Below, piece after piece: positions 56,034 to 64,000 of a stretch of DNA of 64,000 nucleotides. Origin of the DNA: Streptomyces venezuelae (GTDB taxonomy: Bacteria; Actinomycetota; Actinomycetes; Streptomycetales; Streptomycetaceae). The number at the start of each line of letters is the position of its first letter. Position 1 is the first letter of the stretch. The DNA is taken from the NCBI RefSeq assembly GCF_008642275.1, contig NZ_CP029189.1, positions 6,802,001 through 6,866,000 of the forward strand, read 5' to 3'. The position numbers and the translations under genes were made by a program. The notes beneath the pieces were generated by a model. That model ran no database searches. It worked only from the letters and a program-made list of their open reading frames with translations, and was not told the origin of the DNA.

Positions 56034-56210
56034 ATGCCCCGCACTTCACCGATCGGTCCCGCCGCACCGTTGCTGGTCTTCGGTACGGTGCTGACCGCGG
56101 CCGGCCTCGTGATGTACCTGGACGCCGGGCCGGATTCGCTGCTCCTGGCCCTGACGGTGCTCGCCGGTGCCGCCCTGCTCGCTTTGTGGGTCGCGGCGCG
56201 GCAGCGGTGA
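56034..56210 (+). CDS. Small two-helix membrane protein
   Basis: 58 residues from an ATG preceded by AGGGGG (two earlier in-frame ATGs at 55,956 and 55,995). Helices at about 9-26 and 33-52, with a short loop DAGPDS. No family recognised. Confidence 0.5.
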   Translation: MPRTSPIGPAAPLLVFGTVLTAAGLVMYLDAGPDSLLLALTVLAGAALLALWVAARQR

Positions 56211-56312
56211 TCGGGCCGGGCATTCGGGGTCGCGGTTCTGGGCTCGCCGTCGCTCGTCGTGGCCCCGCCCGCCCGGCAGCGGAGAAACCGCGGACGGGCG
56301 GGCAGCAGCCTG

Positions 56313-57660
56313 CTACTTGAACGAGACCAGCTTCGTGCGGAACACGTGTCCGCGACCTTGTCGCCCAGACCAGCCCGTCCTCGGCGTCCCAGGGGAAGTG
56401 GACCCCGAGCCAGATCCGGCTGTCCGCGTCCTCGCGGGCGGCCTGGCTGAAGCTGGTGAAGGACTGGTGAACGCGATGTCGTCACTGTTGAAGTAGCGCT
56501 TCATCACCCCTGCCCAGGCAGCGCCGAAGGTGGCGTGTCCGGAGGCCCAGGCCGGGAAGCAGGGGTTGAAATTGATTCCGGCCCGGTTCTTGAGGAGGGG
56601 CTTCCATTCCGGGTCGAGGCCACCTTCGCGGATGGCGGAGACAGGCCGCCACAGGTCGACCGGAGTCAGGAACTTCACGTCCCTGACGGCGATGCCGGCG
56701 TCCGTCATGGCGATCGACACGAGGGCGAACAGCCGTGCGTTGACGTAGGTGTTCAGCTTGTGTGCGGTGGCGATGTCGCGGGTGGCCTGCAGGAGCTGGC
56801 CGGGCGGCTTGTAGGTGCCGTCCTCGTCGTTGGCCCAGAACCAGGCGGCCCTCCTGGTCCGGTGTCCGGTTGACGACGGGGGTGCGGGCGGTGGGCTTGT
56901 CGGCGCCGGCCGACCGGACCACTTCGACCTGCCGCTTGTAAGCGTCGCCGGCAAGGAGCTTCTCGTACGTGCCGTACAGGCCCGGAGTGGGGGGACGGAA
57001 CTGGGAGCCGGAGGTGAGGGCGAAGGGCTTCATCTCGCCCCAGAAGGGGGTGACGGCCTGGCTGTGCCGGGCGCAGCCGGGGTCGTTCATGTCCGGGTAG
57101 CTGGTGGGCCGCCAAGCACCGGGCTTGTCGTCGCCGACGTACACCCGGGGATTCTCGGAGCCGTCACCGTTACGGTCGTTCCGCATCTGGGTCACCATCT
57201 TGTTGACGATGGTGAGGTCCAGGATGTCGCCGTCCTTGGGGCTGCTGCCGAAGCGCTCGGTGAATCTGTGGTCCAGGAAGGCGGTCTGGCCCGGGTAGAG
57301 GCTCAGCAGGATGTTGTAGGCGGTGCGGCCGATGACCGGTTCCTCCTCGTCCGGTCCCTCGATCCAGCCGGCGTATTGCTCGGCGTGAATGTAGGCGGCC
57401 GAGGTCATCCTGCCCTTCCACTTGAGTTGGTAGGACGACTCGGCGTCGTAGACCGCGGCGTTCATCATGGCGGCGGCCCGGGACATCTGGCCGGGGCCGC
57501 CGCCCTCGCGGCGGACGATCTCCAGCTGGACGTCGTTCCAATAGTGCACCGGGTCCGCGATGGTCTGCGGTGGCAGAGCGGCCTGGGCGGGCTGCGGGGC
57601 CGCGGTCAGTACCGTGCCGGTGGCGGCCAGGACGGTAGTCACGGCGAGGACGCGGCGCAT
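56313..57660 (-). pseudogene. Vanadium haloperoxidase/PAP2-like secreted protein gene with frameshifts
   Basis: The frame from the ATG at 57,660 encodes a Sec signal peptide (MRRVLAVTTVLAATG...AQA) and the start of a vanadium-haloperoxidase-like protein (IADPVHYWNDVQLEIVRR, SRAAAMMNAAVYDAESS). Near 56,850 the sequence moves to a second frame (AWFWANDEDGTYK, the acid-phosphatase-type PAWASGHATFGAAWAG). Near 56,455 it moves again (SQAAREDADSRIWLGVHFPW), and the ending HVFRTKLVSFK lies in yet another. At least three single-base shifts break the gene. The catalytic Ser-Gly-His and downstream His remain recognisable, so decay or base-calling error is recent. Confidence 0.8.
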
Positions 57661-57931
57661 GCGGCCGGCCCGTCGCCCGGAGGTGCGGGTGCTCTTGGAC
57701 GTGGGTCAACTCCCCGCGATCGCGCACTCGTGGATCTCCACCGAGGAGGTGGCGGCGTGATCATGGCGGATAGGTTCGTACCAGCGGTGCCCTCTGCGAA
57801 CACAGCGGGCGGAATGTGGGCGGCGGGTCCGCCCGTCCGTAATGCGGGCGTAATGGTTTGTGAACCCGGCATCCAGTTGAATGCGGTCGGAAGATACACC
57901 GCCCGTCGGGCGCGGAGCAGGGAGTCGTGGG

Positions 57932-58486
57932 ATGAAGCTGGGTCGTGGGCGGCGCGGGCCGCTGGTGGCGGCTGTCGCCGTAGTGCTGACGGCCGCCCTA
58001 GCGGTGGGGCTCTACCTGTTCCAGCCGTGGAAGCTGTGGCAGGACGAGACGGTCAGTGAAGCCCTGCCCGCGGCCGCGCCGACCGCCACGCCCCCGGGGT
58101 CCGCGTCCGCCGCCCCGGCGCCGTCGGCCTCGCCCCAGACCCTGGCTGAGGGTTCCTTCATCAGCCATGAGCACGACACCAAGGGCACCGCGAAAGTCGT
58201 ACGGCTGACCGACGGCTCCCACCTGCTTCGGCTGGAGGGGCTGGACACGAGCAACGGCCCGGACCTGCGGGTGTGGCTGACCGATGCCCCGGTGAAGGAA
58301 GGCGTGGCGGGCTGGCGGGTGTTCGACGATGGCACATACGCCAGCCTGGGCAAGCTCAAGGGGAACAAGGGCGATCAGAACTACGAGATCCCGGCGGAGG
58401 TGAACGTCGCCGATTACTCCAGCGTCACGATCTGGTGCGACCGCTTCGACGTGTCCTTTGGGGCGGCCGAACTCGCCTCGAGGTAG
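57932..58486 (+). CDS. Membrane-anchored DM13-domain protein
   Basis: 184 residues from an ATG with AGGGAG upstream. Basic start and one transmembrane helix (about 10-30) anchor it. An Ala/Pro/Ser-rich linker (about 45-70) leads to an extracytoplasmic DM13 domain (about 75-183; GTAKVVRLTDGSHLLRLEGL, GPDLRVWLTDAP, SVTIWCDRFDVSFGAAEL). The conserved Cys in WCDRF is the residue proposed for redox chemistry in DM13 proteins. The role is unknown; electron transfer at the cell surface is the family hypothesis. Confidence 0.85.
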   Translation: MKLGRGRRGPLVAAVAVVLTAALAVGLYLFQPWKLWQDETVSEALPAAAPTATPPGSASAAPAPSASPQTLAEGSFISHEHDTKGTAKVVRLTDGSHLLRLEGLDTSNGPDLRVWLTDAPVKEGVAGWRVFDDGTYASLGKLKGNKGDQNYEIPAEVNVADYSSVTIWCDRFDVSFGAAELASR

Positions 58487-58655
58487 CGGCTGTTGGCATG
58501 TCCCCATTCCGGCGCCCGCGGCAGTCCGGTGTTGCGGCATGGTGCTCCGTAGAGCGCGGCTGAAGCTGAGGCCCGGCCTGCGGAGCCTGCCGGGCCCTCG
58601 AGGCCTGGCAGGCTGGTCCTCGGCCGATGACGGGCGTGTACCGGCCGGGCCAAGG

Positions 58656-59365
58656 TTGAGCGACGAGCAGCGGGCGACGGACGAGTGCTGGGAGGGCAGC
58701 GTGGACCTCCTGCGTGAGGCATGCGCCACCGGCCGCCGTTTCACCCGCGCAGAGTCGGACGCCCGCCGCGACGCGGGCGAACGGGCCGCCGAGTCCGGCA
58801 TCGGGCTGCGGGCGCTCGTGCGAGCCCATCTGGCCTTGGCCCGTGAGATTCAACCGCGGCTCCCCATAAGCGAGATGACCTGTTTGCTGGGTGCGCTGGA
58901 GCAGGCGGTCGACGCGTTCTCGGAGGGGTACGAGCGGGCCAAGCAGCAGGCGGTGCGGCAGCAGGAAGCGGCACGGCGGGAGTTCATCGACGACCTGCTG
59001 TACGGCGGAAGCGACCTGGGCCGGCTCGCCGAGCGGTTCGGGCTGCGCCTGTGACAGGCCCACGCGGTGGCGGTGGCCCAGGGCCCGGAACCGTACGGCG
59101 ACGGCTACAGCGTCGTGCGCGGGATAGAGGCGGCCGTTCCGGCCCGGTTCGGCAACCGCAGCATCCTGCTGACCACCAAGGAGGGAGGCTTGATCTGCGT
59201 CGCCCCCGGTGACCAGCCCGAGGTCCTCGCCCACTTCGCCGAGCAGGCGTACGCGGCCACCGACGGCCTGGTCGCCACCGGCCGACCCGGCCCCAGTGCC
59301 GGCGGAGTGGTGCACTCCTACGAGGAAGCCCTCAACGCCCTCGACCCCGACCGGCAGCTCGCGGC
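58656..59365 (+). pseudogene. PucR-type regulator gene broken by stop and rearrangement
   Basis: This copy parallels the intact gene at 59,797: LREACATGRRFTRAE, QAVDAFSEGYERAK, ARREFIDDLLYGGSDLGRL. A TGA at 59,052-59,054 replaces the Ser codon TCA of the intact paralogue (CTGTGACAGG against CTGTCACAGG). The frame then resumes with QAHAVAVAQGPEPYGDGY until NALDPDRQLAALP, where similarity ends at about 59,365 and the sequence switches to an inverted channel-gene fragment. The C-terminal HTH is absent. The TTG at 58,656 is a guess for the old start. Confidence 0.85.
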
Positions 59366-59495
59366 CCTCCCCGTCACCGGTGCCGGCGTGCGGGGCACCG
59401 CTCGGCGGGCCCACGAGGGTCACGTGCTCGCGGTAGACGCCCTCAAGCTCCGCAGCCAGCCGGTGGGCCAGCCCGTCGTCGCCACAGACCACCAT
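59366..59495 (-). pseudogene. 5' fragment of a second RCK-channel gene
   Basis: Minus strand from 59,495 reads MVVCGDDGLAHRLAAELEGV and YREHVTLV, the N-terminal RCK strand of the channel at 49,720 (MVVCGDDGLARRLAGEL). About 40 codons survive before the sequence passes into the antisense of the broken PucR gene. The join is exact and unlike a random decay. Confidence 0.75.
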
Positions 59496-59680
59496 CTGCT
59501 CGGTGGAATGCGTCTGTTGGTTGGATGTGGAGGTTGACGCTCACGCTGGGGGCGGTGATCGCGGCAGTTGCACGGACGGGTGGCGGCCTGTACCGCTCCG
59601 AGCCGTGGCACGCCGAATCCGCAATCGGCGGAAAGGCGAACCCTCACGGCGTGATCATGCCCGCCTTCGTCGCAGCGTGC

Positions 59681-59718
59681 ATTGCCGATTTCCGGCAGCC
59701 TTTACGCGTTCTTGATGC
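59681..59718 (+). promoter_or_regulatory. 38-bp conserved upstream element, copy A
   Basis: The element has TTGCC-N7-GGCAG, then CTTTACGC and TTGA-N-GC. The same 38-bp layout occurs on the minus strand at 62,237-62,274 with 27 of 38 bases identical. Copy A lies 78 nt before the intact PucR gene and is followed by a 13-bp imperfect dyad (59,715-59,744). It may be an operator with an overlapping promoter. Confidence 0.5.
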
Positions 59719-59796
59719 CGGTTGCGGTGGACCGCAATCGGCATGGCACCCTTGGGCGGAGTCAAGAACACGTCAAGACTCATGGGGGAGCGCACG

Positions 59797-60852
59797 GTGG
59801 AGCGGACGGCTGCGGAGGAGTATCTGGCGAGATACAGAAAGATCCTGCTGGACGCCTGTGCCACCGGCCGTCGGCTCACCCGGGACGAGATCGAGGAGTT
59901 GCGGGCCGAGGGTGTGCAGGCGGCCGAAGCCGGCCTTGCATTGCGAGAACTCGTCCGCGCCCACCTCGCCGAGGCGCGAACGGTGCAGGGTGCGCTGCCC
60001 GCCAGGAGCCGCGATCAGTTGCTGACCGTCGTCGAGCAGGCCGTCGACGCGTTCGCCGAAGGATATGAGCGGGCACAAAGGCTCGCGGTGCGACAAGAGG
60101 AAGCCGCTCGGCGGGAGTTCATCGACGACCTCCTGTACGGCGGCAGCGACTTGGGCCGCCTCGCCGAACGCGCCGAGAGGTTCGGGCTGCGACTGTCACA
60201 GGCCCACGCGGTGGCGGTGGCCATCGGCCCGGAGCCGTACGGTGACGGCTATCCGGTCGCGCGCGGCATCGAGACCGCCGTCCTGGCCCGGTTCGGCGAC
60301 CAGAGCACGCTCCTCACCACCAAGGACGGACGGCTCATCTGCGTGGCGCCGGGAGACAAGCCGGATGTTCTGGCGTTCTTCGCCAAGCAGGCGTATGCCG
60401 CAACAGACGGCGGCCGGGTTGCCGTCGGCCGCTCCCATCCAGGACCCGGTGGCGTCGTCCACTCCTATCAAGAGGCCCTGAACGCCCTCGACCTGGCGGA
60501 CCGCATGGCACTGGACGACCCGGTGCTGCATGCCGCCGATCTGTTGGTCTACCCGGTGCTGGCGCGGGACCGGCAGGCCATGGCCGATCTGGTGGAGAGT
60601 ACGCTCGGCCCGCTTCAGCAGGCCCGAGGCGGTGCGCAGCCCCTGATCGACACCCTCACCGCCTACTTCGACAGCGGCTGCGTGGCGGTGGAGGCAGCCC
60701 GAAGGCTCTCCCTCAGTGTGCGCGCCCTGACGTATCGTCTCGAGCGCATCCAGACCCTGACACACATCGACCCGGGTGAGCCGTCTCACCGCTACACCCT
60801 CCAGACGGCCGTCATCGGAGCAAGACTGCTGGGGTGGCCGGCGAAGGAGTGA
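59797..60852 (+). CDS. PucR/CdaR-type transcriptional regulator
   Basis: 351 residues from a GTG with GGGGGAG upstream (ATGs at 59,743 and 59,782 are alternatives). The N-terminal RsbRD-like helical part (about 1-105) has DACATGRRLTRDEIEEL. A GGDEF-like central domain (about 125-240) holds AVAVAIGPEPYGDGY. The C-terminal PucR HTH (about 285-345) has LSLSVRALTYRLERIQTLT. It is intact, unlike the adjacent upstream copy. PucR-type proteins activate catabolic or metabolite genes; the target is not evident. Confidence 0.88.
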   Translation: MERTAAEEYLARYRKILLDACATGRRLTRDEIEELRAEGVQAAEAGLALRELVRAHLAEARTVQGALPARSRDQLLTVVEQAVDAFAEGYERAQRLAVRQEEAARREFIDDLLYGGSDLGRLAERAERFGLRLSQAHAVAVAIGPEPYGDGYPVARGIETAVLARFGDQSTLLTTKDGRLICVAPGDKPDVLAFFAKQAYAATDGGRVAVGRSHPGPGGVVHSYQEALNALDLADRMALDDPVLHAADLLVYPVLARDRQAMADLVESTLGPLQQARGGAQPLIDTLTAYFDSGCVAVEAARRLSLSVRALTYRLERIQTLTHIDPGEPSHRYTLQTAVIGARLLGWPAKE

Positions 60853-61065
60853 CGACGCGGCTCCCGAAGACGGTCGCACTCCAGCCAGTCGGCGGGCCGT
60901 GCTGAGGGGTTGCACCCGGTCGTTGTTGAAGGGGCTGAGTCGAACACAACCGGTCCCCGCCCGTGGGCGTTGCCGGAGTAGTACCGGTCGCGAAGGGAAC
61001 AGACAGCCGTCAGCCGGGCGAGTTCCCCGCCCGGCCACCCTCGGGGTTGCACTCGGAGGTCCTAA

Positions 61066-61908
61066 GACGTCATCTCATTTGGCGACTTGGGTAGGTTGTC
61101 GGTCGTGGCGGGGATTGTTGAACGGCTGGTGCCGGATGAGTTGTGGGTGCTGTTCCAGCGGGTGGTGCCGGAGGTGCCGTCGCGGCCGCAGGGCGGCGGC
61201 CGACGTCGGCACGGTGACCGGGAGGTGCTCGCCGCGATTGTTTTCGTGGCCACGTCGGGCTGCACATGGCAGCAGTTGCCGACGGCGTCATTCGGGCCGT
61301 CGGGGGCGACAGCCCACAGGCGGTTCACCGAGTGGACGAAGGCCAGGGTGTGGGCCAGGCTCCACCGCCTGGTCCTCGACGAGCTCGGCGGACTGGTCCC
61401 GCTGCGCGATCGACTCAGTCAACATGCGGGCCCTGAAAAGGGGGACCTGACAGGCCCGAATCCTGTCGACAGGGGCAAGTACGGCTCGAAGATCCACTTG
61501 ATCACCGAGCGGACCGGTCTGCCCCTGTCCGTCGGAATCTCGGGCGCGAACCTGCACGACAGCCAGGCCCTCGAGCCCCCCGTCCGTGGCATACCGCCCA
61601 TCCGGTCGCGGCGCGGGCGCCGACGGCGCAAGCCCGGAAAGCTGCACGCGGACAAGGGGTACGACTATGCCCACCTGCGGAGATGGTTACGCGGACGCGG
61701 TAACAAGCACCGCATCGCCCGCAAGGGCGCCGAGTCCTCGCAGCGGCTGGGCCGCCACCGCTGGACCATCGAACGCACGATGGCATGGCTCGCCGGCTGT
61801 CACCGACTCCACCGCCGCTATGAACGCAAGGCCGAGCACTTCCTCGCCTTCACCAGCATCGCCTACACCCTCATCTGCTACCGCAGACTCACCAAATGAG
61901 ATGACGTC
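61066..61908. mobile_element. IS5-family (IS427-group-like) insertion sequence
   Basis: 843 bp bounded by perfect 17-bp inverted repeats GACGTCATCTCATTTGG (61,066-61,082) and its complement (61,892-61,908). Both ends are flanked by TAA (61,063-61,065 and 61,909-61,911), a 3-bp target duplication of the TNA type used by the IS427 group. It contains one transposase frame. The clean duplication indicates a fairly recent insertion. Confidence 0.88.
61105..61899 (+). CDS. IS5-family transposase with a frame excursion
   Basis: 264 residues from the GTG at 61,105. N-terminal DUF4096-like part (VERLVPDELWVLFQRVVPE, ATSGCTWQQLP), then the DDE core (GKYGSKIHLITERTGLPLSV, HADKGYDY, RWTIERTMAWLAGCHRLHRR). 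Between them the sequence DWSRCAIDSVNMRALK, which holds the first catalytic Asp of this family, is present but in another frame (61,391-61,438). The long frame reads LVPLRDRLSQHAGPEK there. Two compensating indels (or frameshifting at AAAAGGGGG) are needed for an active enzyme. Confidence 0.85.
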   Translation: MAGIVERLVPDELWVLFQRVVPEVPSRPQGGGRRRHGDREVLAAIVFVATSGCTWQQLPTASFGPSGATAHRRFTEWTKARVWARLHRLVLDELGGLVPLRDRLSQHAGPEKGDLTGPNPVDRGKYGSKIHLITERTGLPLSVGISGANLHDSQALEPPVRGIPPIRSRRGRRRRKPGKLHADKGYDYAHLRRWLRGRGNKHRIARKGAESSQRLGRHRWTIERTMAWLAGCHRLHRRYERKAEHFLAFTSIAYTLICYRRLTK

Positions 61909-61990
61909 TAACAAAGGCGTTGGACGTGTCGGTGGGTGATGAGGCAGGTGGCGAGGCCGAGGACGGCTTCGTGGATGTCGTCGCGTCGTT
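61908..61990 (-). pseudogene. 3' tail of a different transposase
   Basis: The minus strand reads GQRRDDIHEAVLGLATCLI then THRHVQRLC and a stop that overlaps the end of the IS. It resembles the C-terminus of a second IS5-type transposase common in streptomycetes. About 27 codons survive, directly joined to a fragment of the channel gene, which implies an earlier insertion and deletion at this place. Confidence 0.5.
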
Positions 61991-62007
61991 GCCCCGAGAA
62001 TCTGTCA

Positions 62008-62190
62008 GCCCATCATGGCGCCGCCGAAGGCGGGCGCGGCCAGGTGCGTGAAGCTGCGGCTGTGGACGGCGGTGGCGAAGTCGTCCTCGTACAGTCGCAT
62101 GGCGATCCGAAGGCCAGGTCTGACCGCGCGCGGCGGCCTCCAGGTTGGTGGTGTCGGCGCTCGTGAGGGCCAGGAGCGCGCGGCGCAGCG
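62008..62190 (-). pseudogene. Internal fragment of a second RCK-channel gene
   Basis: The minus strand reads RALLALTSADTTNLEAA, slips frame, then AVRPGLRIAMRLYEDDFATA, and after a 15-residue deletion SRSFTHLAAPAFGGAMMG and a stop. These are consecutive pieces of the second RCK domain of the channel at 49,720 (LLALTSADITNLEAA, MRLYEDDFATAVYR, THLAAPAFAGAMMG). It carries one frameshift and one deletion. Confidence 0.82.
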
Positions 62191-62236
62191 GTCGACCGAT
62201 GAGCGGGCCCCCCGCCCCTCGACGCCTCCACCACGT

Positions 62237-62274
62237 GCGTCAAAGAGGCGTAAAGATTGCCGACAGCAGGCAAT
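62237..62274 (-). promoter_or_regulatory. 38-bp conserved upstream element, copy B
   Basis: Minus-strand copy with TTGCC-N7-GGCAA, CTTTACGC and TTGACGC at the same spacing as copy A (59,681-59,718). It sits upstream of the channel-gene fragment and 72 nt from the divergent NfeD-like gene, so it could have served either. Confidence 0.5.
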
Positions 62275-62345
62275 GTGCGACCCCGTGACCTCCTGCCAAT
62301 CTGGTGTTGTCCAGCGGGAAGCAGCAGTCAGACGGGGAGGTGCGC

Positions 62346-62855
62346 ATGGTCTTGTTTCTGGGTCTCGGCATCGGGGGGCTCGTGCTGCTCGCTGCCTCGC
62401 TGGTGTTCGACGGGGTCCTCGAAGGGGTCTTCGATGGCGTCCTGGACGGACTGTTCGACGGGTGGCTGTCGCTGCCGGTGATTGCGGGCTTCGTCTCGAT
62501 GCTCGGTTTCACGGGGGCGATCGTGCTCGGGTCCACGGGGCTTGGGCAGGGAGCGGCAGCCGCCGCGGGGGCCGCGGCCGGGGCAGGCGCTGGCTGGGCG
62601 ACGTACCGCTTCAGCCGGGCCCTGCAACGGGACGGCGACGGCAGCGCCCCGCACCAGGCGGACCTCGTCGGTTCGGCGGGCCGGGTGGTCACCGCCATCC
62701 CGGCCGACGGCTACGGCGAGGTACTGCTGTCGCTCGGCGGCCAGCCGCTGAAGTACGCCGCTACCGCTGACGCCCCGATAGAGCGGGGGGCCGAGATCTG
62801 GGTGACGGCCACGCCGTCCACGACCTCGGTCAGCGTCTGCCCCGTCAAGCGCTGA
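62346..62855 (+). CDS. NfeD-like membrane protein
   Basis: 169 residues from an ATG with GGGGAGG upstream. Two or three hydrophobic helices (about 1-20, 42-65, Ala/Gly-rich 66-86) and a C-terminal OB-fold (about 100-168; LVGSAGRVVTAIPADGYGEV, GAEIWVTATPSTTSVSV), the NfeD pattern. NfeD proteins pair with flotillin-type SPFH proteins, one of which is encoded 87 nt downstream. Likely role: membrane microdomain organisation. Confidence 0.85.
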   Translation: MVLFLGLGIGGLVLLAASLVFDGVLEGVFDGVLDGLFDGWLSLPVIAGFVSMLGFTGAIVLGSTGLGQGAAAAAGAAAGAGAGWATYRFSRALQRDGDGSAPHQADLVGSAGRVVTAIPADGYGEVLLSLGGQPLKYAATADAPIERGAEIWVTATPSTTSVSVCPVKR

Positions 62856-62942
62856 GCAGCGCCACCAAAGCCTTTCACCTTCCGATGCTCTTTCCATCAG
62901 CCCTTGAGTCTGCCCCCTTCCGGGAGGCAGGGGGGAACCGCC

Positions 62943-64000
62943 ATGAGTCCTGTTGTCACCGCGGTCGTGGGAGTCGTCGTACTCCTCGTCCTGCTCGCCC
63001 TCGTCGTCGTCACCCGCTACAAGGTCGCTGGCCCCAGCGAGGCGTTCATCATTACCGGGCGCCGCGGCAAGAGCTCCACCGATCCGGAGACCGGGCGGAT
63101 ATCGACCGACAACACCGGCCAGAAGGTCGTGGTCGGTGGCGGCGTGTTCGTCGTCCCGTTCGTCCAGCAGCGCTACACGCTGGACCTGTCCAGCCGGCAC
63201 ATCCCGATCGCCGTCCGGGGCGCGGTCACGCTGCGCGGTATCAAGGCGAACCTCGAAGGCGTGGCGATCGTCAAGGTCGGCGGCAACGAGGACGCCATCC
63301 GCGCCGCCGCCCAGCGTTTCCTCCAGCAGCAGGACGGCATCGTCGGCTTCACCCAGGAAGTTCTGTCCGGCGCGCTGCGGGCCATCGTCGGCCGGATGTC
63401 GGTCGAGGACATCATTCGCGACCGCGCCGCGTTCGCCGGGCAGGTCGCGGAGGAGGCCGAGGCCAGCCTTTCCGGGCAGGGCCTGGTCCTGGACGCCTTC
63501 CAGATCCAGGACATCACCACCGAGGGTTCCTATCTGGAGGACCTCGGCCGCCCCGAGGCCGCCCGCGCCAAGCAGGAGGCCGACATCGCCGAGGCCAACG
63601 CCCGCCAGGCCGCTGAACAGGCCCGGCTGAAGGCCGAGGAGGAGATCGCGGTCGCGCAGCGCACCCTGTACCTGCGGCAGGCCGAGATCAAGGCCGAGAC
63701 CGACGCGGCGACCGCCCAGGCGAACGCCGCCGGCCCGCTGGCCGATGCCGACCGGCAGCAGCAGATCCTGGCCGAGCAGGAGAAGGTCGCCGAACGCCAG
63801 GCGGCGCTGACAGACCGCCAGCTCGATACTCAGGTCCGCAAGCCCGCCGACGCCCGCCGCTACCAGGCCGAGCAGGAGGCCGAAGCCTTGCGGGTTGCCC
63901 GAGTGAAGCAGGCCGAGGCCGAGCGCCTCGCCGCCATCGCCGCCGCCCAGGCGGAGGCCGAGCGGGCCCGTCTGACGGGTGAGGGCGAGAAGCAGCGCCG
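62943..64000 (+). CDS. SPFH/flotillin-like protein, cut by right edge
   Basis: The first about 352 residues run off the window. One N-terminal membrane anchor (about 4-24), the SPFH/band-7 domain (about 28-200; VAGPSEAFIITGRRGKSS, VVVGGGVFVVPFVQQRY, DAFQIQDITTEGSYLEDLG), then a long Glu/Ala coiled coil (from about 205; ARAKQEADIAEANARQAAEQ and repeats) as in flotillins. CAGGGGGG precedes the ATG. It forms an operon with the NfeD-like gene. It has no stop within the window. Confidence 0.92.
   Translation, partial: MSPVVTAVVGVVVLLVLLALVVVTRYKVAGPSEAFIITGRRGKSSTDPETGRISTDNTGQKVVVGGGVFVVPFVQQRYTLDLSSRHIPIAVRGAVTLRGIKANLEGVAIVKVGGNEDAIRAAAQRFLQQQDGIVGFTQEVLSGALRAIVGRMSVEDIIRDRAAFAGQVAEEAEASLSGQGLVLDAFQIQDITTEGSYLEDLGRPEAARAKQEADIAEANARQAAEQARLKAEEEIAVAQRTLYLRQAEIKAETDAATAQANAAGPLADADRQQQILAEQEKVAERQAALTDRQLDTQVRKPADARRYQAEQEAEALRVARVKQAEAERLAAIAAAQAEAERARLTGEGEKQR

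Noticed and set aside
58425..59495. A 356-residue minus-strand protein starting with an RCK segment
   Set aside because: Only the first about 40 codons match the channel; the rest is antisense to the broken PucR gene.
1..64000. CRISPR arrays, tRNA or rRNA genes
   Set aside because: No regularly spaced repeats and no cloverleaf or rRNA-like segments were recognised by eye; a tRNAscan-type search would be needed to exclude them formally.

Overview
The window is a high-GC actinobacterial chromosome segment, almost certainly Streptomyces or a close relative. The support is third-position G/C bias, frequent GTG and TTG starts, AGGAGG-type ribosome sites, a Spo0M homologue, paired DUF21/CBS membrane proteins, a PucR-type regulator and many partial genes. 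It has the texture of a chromosome arm: intact operons are mixed with fragments of transposases, regulators and duplicated genes. No tRNA, rRNA or CRISPR array was seen.

Region 1 (1-38,796) is a hypoxia/dormancy island. It carries seven universal stress protein genes (one cut by the left edge), two CBS-CBS-BON proteins, a DevS/DosT-like GAF histidine kinase and an intact DevR/DosR-like response regulator (plus the stump of a second). It also has a RafH-like ribosome hibernation factor, a STAS anti-anti-sigma factor and a PNPOx-like flavoprotein. The energy genes are unusual for an obligate aerobe: phosphoketolase, the complete arginine deiminase operon with its exchanger, GAPDH, AdhE, pyruvate phosphate dikinase, and pyruvate formate-lyase with its radical-SAM activase. 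A separate operon encodes an acyl-CoA synthetase, pyruvate dehydrogenase E1 alpha, E1 beta and E2, and an acyl carrier protein. Upstream of most of these units I read a recurring 14-bp imperfect palindrome, roughly GGGMC(C/G)NN(C/G)GKCCC, which resembles the core of the mycobacterial DosR box (GGGACTWWAGTCCC). The inferred picture is a two-component, low-oxygen regulon. It would combine substrate-level ATP synthesis (ADI, phosphoketolase, PFL), NADH disposal (AdhE), reversible glycolysis (PPDK, GAPDH), ribosome hibernation and stress sensing.

Region 2 (38,797-44,593) starts with a scar: a decayed DUF6262 transposon gene and a sensor kinase missing its N-terminus. An NAD-dependent epimerase and two overlapping DUF21/CBS transporters follow.

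Region 3 (45,000-48,902) holds small envelope or stress proteins, Spo0M, an orphan Rv0909-type antitoxin-like protein and a BlaI-type repressor paired with an M56 metallopeptidase. Two copies of TCTACA-N4-TGTAGA precede a tatA-like gene and a 72-residue protein gene, which suggests a local BlaI regulon.

Region 4 (49,251-64,000) has an RCK-containing CASTOR-type channel, a SulP transporter, a PadR/methyltransferase pair, a frameshifted haloperoxidase-like gene and a DM13 protein. It then shows a rearranged patch: a dead PucR copy, an intact PucR copy, two fragments of a second RCK channel, and an IS5/IS427-type element with 17-bp ends and a TAA duplication. An NfeD-like/flotillin pair runs off the right edge.
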